Positions 49,648 to 58,962 of a stretch of 64,000 nt of DNA are shown here, one piece after another. The first letter of the stretch is position 1. Each line of letters begins with the position of its first letter. Made by a program: the position numbers and the translations under genes. This DNA is from Actinophytocola sp963825445 (GTDB lineage: Bacteria; Actinomycetota; Actinomycetes; Mycobacteriales; Pseudonocardiaceae). The notes under the pieces are model-generated. The model was not told the DNA's origin. It saw only the letters and a list, made by a program, of their open reading frames with translations, and did not search any database. The DNA lies in contig CAWGTM010000019.1 of assembly GCA_963825445.1 (NCBI GenBank), positions 186,001 to 250,000 of the forward strand, in the 5' to 3' direction.

Positions 49648-50696
49648 GTCGACTTCACCCTCGGGTCGATCAGCCGGTAGACGATGTCGGCCAGCAGGTT
49701 CATCACGATCACCGCGGCCGCCAGCACGGTGATCGTGCCCTGCAGCAGCGGGTAGTCGGGCACCTGGATGGCCTCGTAGGTGAGCAGCCCGAGACCCTGC
49801 CAGGAGAACACCTTCTCCACGGTCACCGCACCCGACACCACGAGCCCCATGTGCAGGAAGATGATGGTCACGGTCGGCAGCAGCGCGTTGGGCACCGCGT
49901 GCCGCTTGCGCACCTCGTCGTCGCGCAGGCCCTTCGCCCGCGCGGTGGTGAGGTAGTCGGCGTTCATCTCCTCCAGCAGCGAGGACCGCATGACCATCAG
50001 GTACTGCGCGTAGACGACGGCCGTCATCGTGATGGCCGGCAACGTCAGGTGGTGCAGCACGTCGAGGATGTGCGGGAAGAACCCGTCGACCCCGCCCGGT
50101 GTGGTCATCCCCGCCGTCGGGAACAGGTCGAGCGCCACCGAGAACACCACGAGCATGATCAGACCGAGCCAGAACGTCGGCACCGACCACAGCACGAGCG
50201 CGGTGCCCGTGGAGATCCGGTCGAACCGGCTCCCGTGCCGCCACGCCGCCCGCGACCCGAGCCAGAGGCCGAGTGCCACGGCCAGCACGGTCGCCGTGCC
50301 GGTGAGCAGCACCGTCCAGCCGATCCGGTCGCCGATCATCTCGATCACCGGACGGCGGTACTTCATCGAGTCGCCGAAGTCGCCACGCAGCAGGTCGCCC
50401 ATGTAGTCGAGGAACTGCCCGAAGATCGGCTTGTCCATGCTCCACTGCTCGCGGAGCTTCTTGACCTCGGCGAGGCTGCTCTGCCGGCCGTCGATCAGCG
50501 CACGCACCGGGTTGCCCGGCAGCGCGCGGAACAGGAAGAAGCCCAGGACGATCACCAGGAACAGGCTGACCAGCCCGCCCCCGATCTTGGTGAGGAGGAA
50601 GCGGACGGTGCCCATCGATCGGCGCCGCCCGCCATCCTCACCATCGTCGTCGGCTACCTCCGCGACCAACTGGGCCGAGGCGGATATGTCGACCAT
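49644..50696 (-). CDS. Peptide ABC importer permease (DppB/OppB type)
   Basis: The 350-residue protein has a hydrophilic N-terminal extension of about 30 residues (MVDISASAQLVAEVADDDGE) before the typical OppB start FLLTKIGGGLVSLFLVIVLGFFLFRALPGNPV (about 33-64). The EAA loop reads LTTARAKGLRDDEVRKRHAVPNALLP (about 228-253). Six membrane spans are expected. The extension is longer than usual, and an internal ATG (MGTVRFLL) may be the true start. It follows the substrate-binding protein gene by 21 nt. Confidence 0.9.
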   Translation of the reverse strand: MVDISASAQLVAEVADDDGEDGGRRRSMGTVRFLLTKIGGGLVSLFLVIVLGFFLFRALPGNPVRALIDGRQSSLAEVKKLREQWSMDKPIFGQFLDYMGDLLRGDFGDSMKYRRPVIEMIGDRIGWTVLLTGTATVLAVALGLWLGSRAAWRHGSRFDRISTGTALVLWSVPTFWLGLIMLVVFSVALDLFPTAGMTTPGGVDGFFPHILDVLHHLTLPAITMTAVVYAQYLMVMRSSLLEEMNADYLTTARAKGLRDDEVRKRHAVPNALLPTVTIIFLHMGLVVSGAVTVEKVFSWQGLGLLTYEAIQVPDYPLLQGTITVLAAAVIVMNLLADIVYRLIDPRVKST

Positions 50697-50717
50697 CGTT
50701 CTGCTGTTACCTCTCGG

Positions 50718-52583
50718 TTACTCGCGGTCCTCGTCGGTCGCCTTGCGGCGTCGGCCGAGACCCCAGAACGCCACGGCGATCAGAATGATCACCCCGGCCA
50801 CGATGCCGATGATGGCCCCGGTGCTCATGCCCGAGTCCTCACCGGCGGCCGCCTCGACGCCCTGGTTGTCCGGGTTGGCGCCGGCGACCTCTTCCTCGCC
50901 GACCGGCACCGCACCGTAGTAGCCCCAGTAGCCACTCTGGTTGTTGATGATGCCGCCGTCGTCCGGCTGCGTCTGGAAGTTGGTGAAGCGGTCGGACCGC
51001 CACGCCTCCAGCAGCTGGTCGTAGGTGACGATCAGCGCGGACACGTTGTCGTACAGGATCTGCTGCATCTCCTGCACGATCGCCTTGCGCTTCTCGACGT
51101 CCAGCTCGGCCTGCTGCTCGTTGAACAGCTTGTCGTACTCCTCGTTGCAGAAGTTGGTGTCACCCAGGTCGGTGCCCACCACGTCGCACTTCTGCTGCGC
51201 GAGGGAGTACTCGGGGTCGGGACTCACGCTCCAGCCGGTGAAGGCCAGGTCGAAGTTGCCCGAGTTCTGGTCGTCGCTCGACTGGTTCGACGACTTGTTC
51301 TCGAACGTCGTGCCGATACCGATCTCGCCGAACCACTCCTGCACGAACTGAGCGGTCTGCTGGTCCTGGGTGCGGTCGCTGTTGCCCAGGATGCGCAGGT
51401 TGATCGGCTTGCCCTGCTTGTCCGTGCGGATGCCGTCGGCACCGCGCGGGTAGCCGGCCTCGTCGAGCAGCTCGTTCGCCTTCTCGAGGTCGAAGTTGCG
51501 CTTCTTGTCGTCCGGCAGGTCGAACGTCCACTCCGGATAGACCGGCGGGATCAACTGGGTCGCGGGCTTCGCGTAGCCGCCCTTGACCCGCTCGATGATC
51601 GTGTCGCGGTCGATGGCGTGGTCCAGTGCCTGGCGGACCTTGACGTCCTTGAGCACCGGGTTGCCGTTGCCGAACGTCGAGCCGTCGGCCTTGGGGTTCG
51701 ACGGGTTCATGGTGATCTCGACGTAACGCCGCTGGTTGCCGGCGTGGGTGGTGATGTTCTCCTGCTGCTCCAGCGCCTCGAACTGCGCCGGGTTCAGGTT
51801 GAACACCAGGTCCACGTCACCGGCGATGAGGCCCTGGACGGCCGCGTCGCTGTTCTCGTACTTCACGATCTGCAGCGTGTCGACCTTCGGCGGGCCACGC
51901 CAGAAGTTCTTGTTGGCCTCCATGGTCACCGACCGGCCCTCTTCGTAGCCGGTGATGATGTAGGGGCCGCTGCCGACGACCGGCAGGTCCTCGGGGTCGG
52001 AGTTCTTGAAGCCCTCGAAGTCCGTGACGTCCTTCCACTCGTGCTCGGGCACGATCGGCACGTCGGAGGTCAGGATCGACGCCTGCGGCTGCTTCGTCTT
52101 GATCACGAGGGTGGTGTCGTCGGTCGCCTTCACCGACTCGAAGTTCGCCACCGCGACGCCGTTGGCGACGGCCGCGTCCTCGTTGGTCATGATCAGGTTG
52201 TAGGTGAAGGCGACGTCCTTCGCGGTGATCGGCTTGTCGTCCGACCACTTCATGCCCTCACGGATCTTGAACGTCCAGGTCAGGTTGTCCTCGGAGGACT
52301 CCCACGACTCGGCGAGCCCCGGAACCGGGGACGAGTCCTTGGCACCCGACATGGTCAGGTACTCGTAGTTCATGCGCAGGGCCTGGGTCGAAACGAGGAA
52401 CACCGCCTGGAACGGGTTCATCGTGTCGATCTCCTGCGTGACCGCGATCCGCAGCGTACTGTCGTCCTGAGCTTCCGCCGCGCCTGCTGGTACCGACAAA
52501 GGTACCGTGACCAGGGCGGACACCAGGAGTGTGCCGGCGAGCGCCGCACGCCTCGATCTCACGATGATCACCTTCTCCCTCAT
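50718..52583 (-). CDS. Peptide ABC importer substrate-binding protein with C-terminal anchor
   Basis: The 621-residue protein has a signal peptide (residues about 10-36, LAGTLLVSALVTVPLSVPAGAAEA), a SBP_bac_5 domain (EIDTMNPFQAVF, LAESWESSEDNLTWTFKIREGMKWSDDKPITAKDVAFTYN) and, unusually, a C-terminal membrane span (about 590-608, AIIGIVAGVIILIAVAFWGL) followed by a basic RRRK stop-transfer. There is no lipobox, so anchoring is by this C-terminal helix. It binds di- or oligopeptides. It is divergent from the D-aminopeptidase gene. Confidence 0.92.
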   Translation of the reverse strand: MREKVIIVRSRRAALAGTLLVSALVTVPLSVPAGAAEAQDDSTLRIAVTQEIDTMNPFQAVFLVSTQALRMNYEYLTMSGAKDSSPVPGLAESWESSEDNLTWTFKIREGMKWSDDKPITAKDVAFTYNLIMTNEDAAVANGVAVANFESVKATDDTTLVIKTKQPQASILTSDVPIVPEHEWKDVTDFEGFKNSDPEDLPVVGSGPYIITGYEEGRSVTMEANKNFWRGPPKVDTLQIVKYENSDAAVQGLIAGDVDLVFNLNPAQFEALEQQENITTHAGNQRRYVEITMNPSNPKADGSTFGNGNPVLKDVKVRQALDHAIDRDTIIERVKGGYAKPATQLIPPVYPEWTFDLPDDKKRNFDLEKANELLDEAGYPRGADGIRTDKQGKPINLRILGNSDRTQDQQTAQFVQEWFGEIGIGTTFENKSSNQSSDDQNSGNFDLAFTGWSVSPDPEYSLAQQKCDVVGTDLGDTNFCNEEYDKLFNEQQAELDVEKRKAIVQEMQQILYDNVSALIVTYDQLLEAWRSDRFTNFQTQPDDGGIINNQSGYWGYYGAVPVGEEEVAGANPDNQGVEAAAGEDSGMSTGAIIGIVAGVIILIAVAFWGLGRRRKATDEDRE

Positions 52584-52663
52584 AGTTGAGAGGAAGTAAC
52601 CACCTATCGCGGTAGAAAGTCAATCTGTGTCGGCAACGGGTGCCAAGCCGTAACGTGGGACCC

Positions 52664-53491
52664 GTGCGGATCATGATTTCAGCGGACATGGAAGGCGCCA
52701 CCGGCGTCACCTGGACCGAGGACGTAGCGCCCGGAACGGAGCAGTGGCAACGCTTCCGGCAGATGTTCACGAGCGACGTCAACGCCTGCATCGCCGGGTT
52801 GTGCCAGGGCGGTGCCACCGATGTGCTGGTGAACGAGGCGCACTCGACGCAGCGCAACATCCTCCTCGAGGACCTGGACACCCGGGCGCGGATGCTCACC
52901 GGCAAACACAAGCCGCTGTCGATGATGCAGGGCATCGACTCCGGCGTCGACGGGGTGGTGTTCCTCGGCTACCACACGGGCGCCGGCGTGGAGGGCGTCC
53001 TGTCCCACACCTACCTGCCGAACCAGATCACCGGCGTGTGGCTCGACGGGGTCCACGCGAGCGAGGGCCGGCTCAACGCCGCGCTGGCCGCCGAGTACGG
53101 CGTGCCCGTGCTGCTGGTCACGGGCGACGACCTGACCTGCGTGGACGCGGGTACCTACGTCCCGGACGCCCGCACGGTCGCGGTCAAGGAATGCGTGTCG
53201 CGCTACGCCGCGATCTGCGCCCCGCCGACCGTGACGGCCGGTCTCATCACCGAGGCCGCCGAGGCGGGGATGTCGCTGGCCGGGCGGGTCGGCGGTGTCG
53301 AAGCCGGGCACCGCATCGAGGTGGAGTTCGACGCGGCGCACCTGGCGGCCGCCACGGCCGTGATTCCCACGGTGGAGCAGCTCGAGGTCCGGCGCGTGGG
53401 CTTCGACGCCGCGACCATGACCGACGCGATGAAGGCGTTCAAGATCGTCACGGCGATCGCCAGCGGCGCCATGGAGGGTAGCTATGGGTGA
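52664..53491 (+). CDS. M55 family D-aminopeptidase (DppA-like)
   Basis: The 275-residue protein begins with the metal-binding MRIMISADMEGATGVTW (aspartate and glutamate of the DMEG motif), then VNEAHSTQRNIL (about 61-72; glutamate/histidine ligands) and VVFLGYHTGAG (about 102-112; catalytic-site histidine). DppA of Bacillus is a zinc D-aminopeptidase that processes D-Ala peptides. The gene is divergent from the peptide importer operon and followed by an M20 dipeptidase, consistent with uptake and hydrolysis of peptidoglycan-derived peptides. The start is GTG. Confidence 0.92.
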   Translation: MRIMISADMEGATGVTWTEDVAPGTEQWQRFRQMFTSDVNACIAGLCQGGATDVLVNEAHSTQRNILLEDLDTRARMLTGKHKPLSMMQGIDSGVDGVVFLGYHTGAGVEGVLSHTYLPNQITGVWLDGVHASEGRLNAALAAEYGVPVLLVTGDDLTCVDAGTYVPDARTVAVKECVSRYAAICAPPTVTAGLITEAAEAGMSLAGRVGGVEAGHRIEVEFDAAHLAAATAVIPTVEQLEVRRVGFDAATMTDAMKAFKIVTAIASGAMEGSYG

Positions 53492-53515
53492 GACTGCACG
53501 AACGGAGCTTGCGGA

Positions 53516-54824
53516 GTGAGCATCGTTTCCGTAGAGGAACTGTGCGCGCAGCTGATCAGGTTCGACACCACGAACCTCGGCGACGGCACGTCGTCCGGGG
53601 AGCGGGAGGCCGCCGAGTACGTGGCAGCGCACCTGACGGACGCCGGCCTTCGCCCATCGCTGCTGGAACGCTCGCCGCGGAGGTCGAACGTGGTGGCCCG
53701 CCTGTCGGGCACCGACCCGACGCTGCCGCCGCTGCTGGTCCACGCCCACCTGGACGTCGTCCCGGCCGACCCCGCCGAGTGGACGGTTCCCCCTTTTGCC
53801 GGCGAGATCCGCGACGGCTTCGTGTGGGGTCGTGGCGCGGTCGACATGAAGGACATGTGCGCGACGCTGCTCACCGTCCTGCACCGCTGGTCGGCCGAGG
53901 GGCGGCGCCCGCGGCGCGACATCGTGTTCGCGTTCGTGGCCGACGAGGAAGATCGTGGTGAGTGGGGTGCCCACTGGCTGATCGATGCGCATCGGTCCCT
54001 GTTCGAGGACTGCGCCGCGGCGATCGGCGAGTCGGGCGGCTACACCGTCCGCGCGGTCACGGGTGCCGGTGACCCGGTCCGCCTGTACCCGGTGGCCGCG
54101 GCCGAACGGGGCACGGCGCACCTTCGCCTGACCACCACCGGCCGCGCCGGCCACGGCTCGCGCCGCAACGACGACAACGCGGTGGTCACGCTGATCGAGG
54201 CCCTGCAGAGGCTGGCGTCGCACAAGTGGCCGGTTGTCCTGACGCCGGCCGTGCGGGCGTTCTTCGAGGAGGCCGGTCCCGCGCTGGGCATCTCCATCGA
54301 CCTGGACGACATGGACGCGACACTCCGGCGGCTCGGCCCGGCGGCGAAGATCGTGGAGAACACGGTCCGCAACAGCACCACGCCCACGGTCCTGAACGCC
54401 GGCTACAAGGTGAACGTCATCCCCGGCACGGCCGAGGCCCACGTGGATACCCGCGTCCTACCGGGCACGCAGGAAGCGCTACTGGCCGAGGTGGACCGCC
54501 TGATCGGCCCAGGGGTTCACGCGTGAGCACCTGGTCAATCAGCCGCCGGTCCAGTCCCCGGTCGACTCGCCGTGGTTCGCCGCGATGCGTGCGGCGCTCC
54601 TGGCCCACGACCCGGAGGGCATCGTGGTGCCGTTCTGCATGGGCGGCGGCACGGACGCGAAGGCGTTCGCGTCACTCGACATGGACTGCTACGGCTTCGC
54701 ACCCCTCTGGTTGCCGGAGAACTTCGACCACCGGCTGATGGCCCACGGTGTCGACGAACGGGTGCCGGTGGAGGGTCTGCGGTTCGGGGTGAACGTGCTG
54801 GACACGTTCCTCAGCTCGGTCTAG
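53516..54824 (+). pseudogene. M20 family dipeptidase, one frameshift near the 3' end
   Basis: The reading frame is open for 336 residues with the M20 hallmarks VHAHLDVVPAD (zinc histidine and aspartate), GRGAVDMKDM (bridging aspartate) and FVADEEDRGEWGAHWL (catalytic glutamate pair), plus a lid dimerisation domain. One extra base near 54515 moves the C-terminus (REHLVNQPPVQSPVDSPWF to VNVLDTFLSSV) into another frame, including GGGTDAKAFASL with the last zinc-ligand region. Without it the in-frame stop removes about 100 residues. Probably the second step in the peptide degradation unit. Confidence 0.85.
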
Positions 54825-55536
54825 TGCGGTAGTGGTAGCGCGCGCCGGGCACGAACCCGGCGCGCGCGTAGAGCCTTCGCGCGGCGAGGTTGTCGGTCCG
54901 AACCTGCAGCCAACACCGTGACACCGGGCTCTGGTCAAGCACTCCCCGAAGGATGGCGAACCCGAGTCCCCTACGCCGAGCGCCGGGCCGCACGGCGACG
55001 CAGTACAACCCACCCCAGTCCCCCACGATGGCCAGCCGCCCGACAGCGGCCACCCCGTCGCCGTCCCGCACGGACGCATACCGTGCGGGCCCCGCGGCGA
55101 GAATCTTCCGCGCGACGGCCAACGCCCGCTCGTCCCCACGCCCGTCGACACTCCACCAGAGGTCGAGCCACTCGTCGTCGGGCTCGTCGGCAACGTGCAC
55201 ATCGACGGTCAATGGCACCCGCTCTTCGACGGTAGCGACATCCACGGTCCACACCTCGGTGGGCGACCCGAGCACATACCCGCGCTGCTCGAGCAGGCCG
55301 TCGAGTCCGGCGGGCCGCACCACGGGCCCAACCTGAAACACGGTGGGCAATCCCCGCTCGCGGTAGAGCCGCTCAACCCGCTCCACAGCGCCACGAACAT
55401 CGGAGGGCTCCCCCACAGGCGACACAGAGTTGGCCCTCTGCGTCACCCCACCGGCGAACCGCGCGACCCACCCCTCGACGTCGACCTCCTCAAGCGCAGG
55501 CCACCCCCGCCGCAACAGCAACTCAAGCTCAACCAC
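54811..55536 (-). CDS. GNAT family N-acetyltransferase
   Basis: The 241-residue protein has a GNAT domain in its C-terminal half: AAVGRLAIVGDWGGLYCVAVRPGARRRGLGFAILRGVLDQ (about 155-195), with R-R-R-G-L-G as the acetyl-CoA loop, then NLAARRLYARAGFVPGARYHYRTR. The N-terminal half is a degenerate GNAT-like or helical extension (ALEEVDVEGWVARFAGGVTQRANSV) that recalls two-domain GNATs. The GTG at 55536 (start VVELELLLRRGW) is favoured. It overlaps the M20 gene's restored 3' end by 14 bp. Confidence 0.82.
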   Translation of the reverse strand: MVELELLLRRGWPALEEVDVEGWVARFAGGVTQRANSVSPVGEPSDVRGAVERVERLYRERGLPTVFQVGPVVRPAGLDGLLEQRGYVLGSPTEVWTVDVATVEERVPLTVDVHVADEPDDEWLDLWWSVDGRGDERALAVARKILAAGPARYASVRDGDGVAAVGRLAIVGDWGGLYCVAVRPGARRRGLGFAILRGVLDQSPVSRCWLQVRTDNLAARRLYARAGFVPGARYHYRTRPS

Positions 55537-55764
55537 CCTCAAAGCATAATCATGCACACAACCGAATACCCACTCACTCTCCAGTCGGCACGATGACCAC
55601 TCCACGCGGCCGCACGGCCTCCGCGTTGATCACGCGGCCACCTCGAACCTCGCAGGTGCCTCACGTCGCGCATGGGGCCGGGCGGACCGGACCGCAAACG
55701 CGATAGCTCCACCCGGGCCTGCCCATCGCACACAAACCGGAACGCCCCCATGTACGCCCAGCGT
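55537..55764. other. Intergenic leader region upstream of the GNAT gene
   Basis: No gene is evident here. A single CACGATGACC at 55589-55598 resembles the CATGATGACC core of the 22-bp-period repeats found just beyond. Confidence 0.4.
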
Positions 55765-55900
55765 GGTCATCATGCGCAACCGCAACGGTCATCATGGACA
55801 ACTGGAGCGGTCATCATGCCAAGGGGGCCGACCGAGCTGCCTGCGTGGCCAACTCGGCGAACCCGAGTGGCCGACTCGACGTGTCTGACTGGCCGACTCG
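55765..55900. repeat. 22-bp-period intergenic repeat array with two core types
   Basis: GGTCATCATG occurs at 55765, 55787 and 55809, exactly 22 bp apart. A second core GGCC(A/G)ACTCG then occurs at 55847, 55869 and 55891, again exactly 22 bp apart. Each 10-bp core is followed by 12 variable bases. On the minus strand the cores read CATGATGACC and GAGT(C/T)GGCC, linking this array to those at 8232 and at 30488. The period is not a multiple of three, so it is not coding. Confidence 0.65.
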
Positions 55901-55990
55901 GGCCCGGGGCGGCGGGAGTTGGGCGGATCTGCCAGGCCGAGCTACCTGACCAAACCCTCTGCCCCCGGCGCACCCCCCAAGGCCCACCAG

Positions 55991-56032
55991 GGGTTGGCGG
56001 GGCTGGGCCTACGCAACCCCGCTTGCCAACCC
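55991..56032 (-). terminator. Hairpin after the ABC exporter gene
   Basis: GGGTTGGCGGGG (55991-56002) pairs with CCCCGCTTGCCAACCC (56017-56032) apart from a small bulge, beginning 44 nt beyond the stop codon of the ABC exporter. Confidence 0.55.
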
Positions 56033-56075
56033 AAGCCCACACACCCCTCCGCCGGCCGGCCCACCCCGGAACCCC

Positions 56076-57947
56076 TCAAGCCGTGACTGGCTGGTCGAAC
56101 TGTGTGCGGTACAGCTCCTCGTATCGACCACCGAGCGCGAGCAGTTCGGCGTGTGTCCCGCGCTCCACGATGCGTCCCTCCTCGACCACCAGGATCTGGT
56201 CAGCGGCCCGCACGGTCGAGAGCCGGTGCGCGATCACCACCGCCGTCCGACCAGACAGAGCCTCCGTCAGCGCATCCTGGACGGCGGCCTCCGACGTGGA
56301 GTCCAGGTGTGCGGTCGCCTCGTCCAGGATCACCACCCTCGGGCGGGCCAGGAGAAGCCGCGCGATCGTCAGCCGTTGACGTTCGCCGCCCGACAGGCGG
56401 TACCCGCGCTCCCCCACCACCGTGTCCAGACCCTCCGGCAGCGAAGCCATCAAGGAGTCCAGACGAGCACGCCCCAGAACCTCCCACAGATCGGCGTCCG
56501 TGGCCTCCGGCCGCGCCAGCAGCAGGTTCTCCCGCACCGACTCGTGGAACAGGTGCCCGTCCTGCGTCACCATCCCCACAGAGTCGCGAATGGACGCCGC
56601 CGACAGATCCCGAACGTCCACATCGGACAATCGGACGGCACCGGAGTCGACGTCGTACAACCGCGACACCAGCTGCGCGATCGTGGACTTGCCCGCACCC
56701 GACGACCCGACCAGCGCCACCAGCTGCCCCGGCTCCGCCCGGAACGACACGTCGTGCAGCACCTGCACTCCCCCGCGATCGTCCAACTGCGCCACCTCCT
56801 CCAACGAGGCCAGCGACACCTTGTCGGCCGACGGATAGGCGAATCCCACGCCGGAGAACTCCACGGCCACCGGACCCGAGGGAACGGAAACGGCTGAGGG
56901 AGAGTCCTGGATCAGCGGCTCCAGGTCGAGAATCTCGAAGACCCGCTCGAACGACACCAGCGCGCTCATCACCTCCACCCGCGCACTGGCCAGCGCGGTC
57001 AGCGGCGCGTACAGCCGGGTCAGCAGCAGGGCCAGCGCCACCACGGCGCCCGCGTCCAAAGAACCCGTCAGCGCGTAGAACCCGCCCAACCCATAGACCA
57101 GCGCCAGAGCCAGAGCCGACACCAGAGTCAGCGCCGTGATGAACACGAACTGCACCATGGCCGTGCGCACGCCGATGTCGCGCACCCGCCGGGCCCGCAG
57201 AGCGAACTCGGCCGACTCCCGCTCCGGCCGGCCGAACAGCTTCACGAGCGTGGCACCCGGCGCGGAGAACCGCTCGGTCATCTGCGTGCTCATGGCCGCG
57301 TCGTGCCCGGCCGCCTCGCGCTCCAGCCGCGCCAGCTTGGCACCCATCCGCCGCGCCGGTAACACGAACACCGGCAACAACACGAGCGCCAGCAACGTGA
57401 TCTGCCACGACACCCCGATCATCACGATCACCGTGAGCACCAACGTCACGAGATTGCCGATCACGCCGGACAACGTGTCGCTGAACGCCCGCTGCGCGCC
57501 GATCACGTCGTTGTTCAGCCGCGACACCAGCGCCCCCGTGCGCGTGCGGGTGAAGAACGCGATCGGCATGCGCTGCACGTGGTCGAACACCGCCGTGCGC
57601 AGGTCGACGATCAGCCCCTCGCCGATGGTGGCCGACAACCATCGCGCGAACAGCCCGATCCCCGCCTCGGCCACGGCGATCACCGCGATCAGCACGGCGA
57701 TCGTGACCACCACGCTGACCGCCGCGGAGTCGACGATCGCGTTCATCACCTGGCCGGCCAGCACCGGCGTGGCCACCGCCAGCACGCCGGTGATGACACT
57801 CAACAGCAGGAACCAGGCGAGCTGACGACGGTGCGGACGTGCGAACCGGGCGATCCTACGCAAGGTCGCCTTGGAGAACGGCCTACGGTCGTCCTGCGCG
57901 TTCATCGCGTGATACAGCGACATCCACGCAGTGGTCTCCATGTCCAT
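56076..57947 (-). CDS. ABC exporter (fused membrane and ATPase domains)
   Basis: The 623-residue protein is a full half-transporter of the type IV exporter class. The membrane domain (about 30-330) includes LAWFLLLSVITGVLAVATPVLAGQVMNAIV and HVQRMPIAFFTRTRTGALVSRLNNDVIGAQ. The ATPase (about 365-610) has GSSGAGKSTIAQ, LSGGERQRLTIARLLLARPRVVILDEATAHLD and an H-loop IAHRLSTV. All motifs are canonical, so it works as a homodimer. The exported substrate (lipid, drug or peptide) is unknown. A candidate ECF42-type promoter lies about 70-90 bp upstream. Confidence 0.92.
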   Translation of the reverse strand: MDMETTAWMSLYHAMNAQDDRRPFSKATLRRIARFARPHRRQLAWFLLLSVITGVLAVATPVLAGQVMNAIVDSAAVSVVVTIAVLIAVIAVAEAGIGLFARWLSATIGEGLIVDLRTAVFDHVQRMPIAFFTRTRTGALVSRLNNDVIGAQRAFSDTLSGVIGNLVTLVLTVIVMIGVSWQITLLALVLLPVFVLPARRMGAKLARLEREAAGHDAAMSTQMTERFSAPGATLVKLFGRPERESAEFALRARRVRDIGVRTAMVQFVFITALTLVSALALALVYGLGGFYALTGSLDAGAVVALALLLTRLYAPLTALASARVEVMSALVSFERVFEILDLEPLIQDSPSAVSVPSGPVAVEFSGVGFAYPSADKVSLASLEEVAQLDDRGGVQVLHDVSFRAEPGQLVALVGSSGAGKSTIAQLVSRLYDVDSGAVRLSDVDVRDLSAASIRDSVGMVTQDGHLFHESVRENLLLARPEATDADLWEVLGRARLDSLMASLPEGLDTVVGERGYRLSGGERQRLTIARLLLARPRVVILDEATAHLDSTSEAAVQDALTEALSGRTAVVIAHRLSTVRAADQILVVEEGRIVERGTHAELLALGGRYEELYRTQFDQPVTA

Positions 57948-58013
57948 GCCACACCGCCGAGTTCATCCGGTTCAGGTCGGCGCCCAGCATCACACGAGGC
58001 ACCGACAATTCTG

Positions 58014-58036
58014 GACGAGACGGTAGAAGCTCGACA
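58014..58036 (-). promoter_or_regulatory. Second TGTCGA-N13-CGTC match, toward the ABC exporter
   Basis: On the minus strand TGTCGA (58036-58031) is followed after 13 nt by CGTC (58017-58014), the same geometry as the element at 9484-9506. It would place a transcription start about 55-60 nt before the exporter start. The similarity to an ECF42 promoter may be coincidental. Confidence 0.25.
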
Positions 58037-58046
58037 ATGGTCGAGG

Positions 58047-58889
58047 TCAAGCCCGCGGGACGCCCGTGGGGTTGACCTCGGGCAACCACCCGGCCGCGTA
58101 CACCGCGTCGACCGACGTCGACAGCATCTCGATCACCTCGTCGACACCGGAGGAACCCAGCGGAGCGAGCGCACCGTCCCAGGCCGCCGCGTCGGTCCGC
58201 GCCTCGATGTCCGCCAACAACTCCCGGCCCGCGGACGTCAGCGAGTCACCGGAGAGCAGCCCCCGCGCCTGCAACCCGACCACTCCGGCCGCCCACTCCT
58301 CCGCCGACCAGCCACGCACCCCGCGCATGACCTCCGACGGAGTACCGCCCCAACGCCACCTGCAGCTGGATCGCCTCCAGCCCGGACAGCCCGGCGGCCA
58401 CCAGCGCCGCCACGTGCCCGTCACCCCGGTGTTCCCGCAGCAACGTGGTCACCTGCCACAGCGCCGCCACCGGGTCGGCCGACAACGGCACCTCGGCGTT
58501 CGCGGCGAACAACGCACGACCGGCCGTGTCCGCGGCCGCCATCACGGGCGCCAACAACGTCACCGCGCGAGCGCACGCGTCCTCGTCGACGTCGACCGAC
58601 CGCAGCCCCACCGTGGCCGCCTCGAGCCGCGCGTCCAGACACTGCGCCGGCGTGGCGCGGGTCCACGCGTCCGGCAGCGCCTTCGCCACCATCGACGGCT
58701 CGAACCCCGCGAACGTCGCGATCACCGGACCGGCGCCGACCGCACCGAGCGGCGCCGCGCGGTAGGCGAAGTAGGTCATCCAGTAACCACGCAGGCCGAG
58801 GCCTTGCCGGAGTCCCGGATGCCCGGCCAGAAGTAGATGACGTCGTGGAGCGGCTCCACGGTGGTCCAGAGCCGTCGGGCGGTATGCAT
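58047..58889 (-). pseudogene. SCO6745 family protein, two frameshifts
   Basis: The product starts MHTARRLWTTVEPLHDVIYFWPGIRDSGKA. After a missing C near 58797 it continues GLRGYWMTYFAYRAAPLGAVGAGPVIATFAGFEPSMV and so on; after another change near 58330 it ends RGWSAEEWAAGVVGLQARGLL to EVNPTGVPRA. The rejoined length of about 280 residues equals the usual SCO6745/SalK-like family size. These helical proteins resemble winged-helix-bearing regulators and are common in actinobacteria; function unknown. A near-perfect hairpin (GGTCAAGCCC with GGGGTTGACC) overlaps the 3' end. Confidence 0.78.
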
Positions 58890-58962
58890 GGCCGCATTCT
58901 CCACGACGGACGCCACTTCACTACGATCATCCGCCTGTCGAGCTGTGCGAGGAGCATCGCGA

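Noticed and set aside
49851..52589. A 912-codon open frame antisense to the permease and binding-protein genes
   Set aside because: High-GC codon bias keeps the antisense frame open; the translation is rich in H, R, V and D without domains.
55765..55900. The evenly spaced repeats as a CRISPR array
   Set aside because: The repeated core is only 10 bp with 12-bp spacers, two unrelated cores share the array, and no cas gene is present. CRISPR repeats are 21-48 bp.
55770..56042. A minus-strand open frame across the repeat array as a small protein gene
   Set aside because: The 22-bp period shifts frame at every unit, there is no ribosome binding site, and the translation is low complexity.
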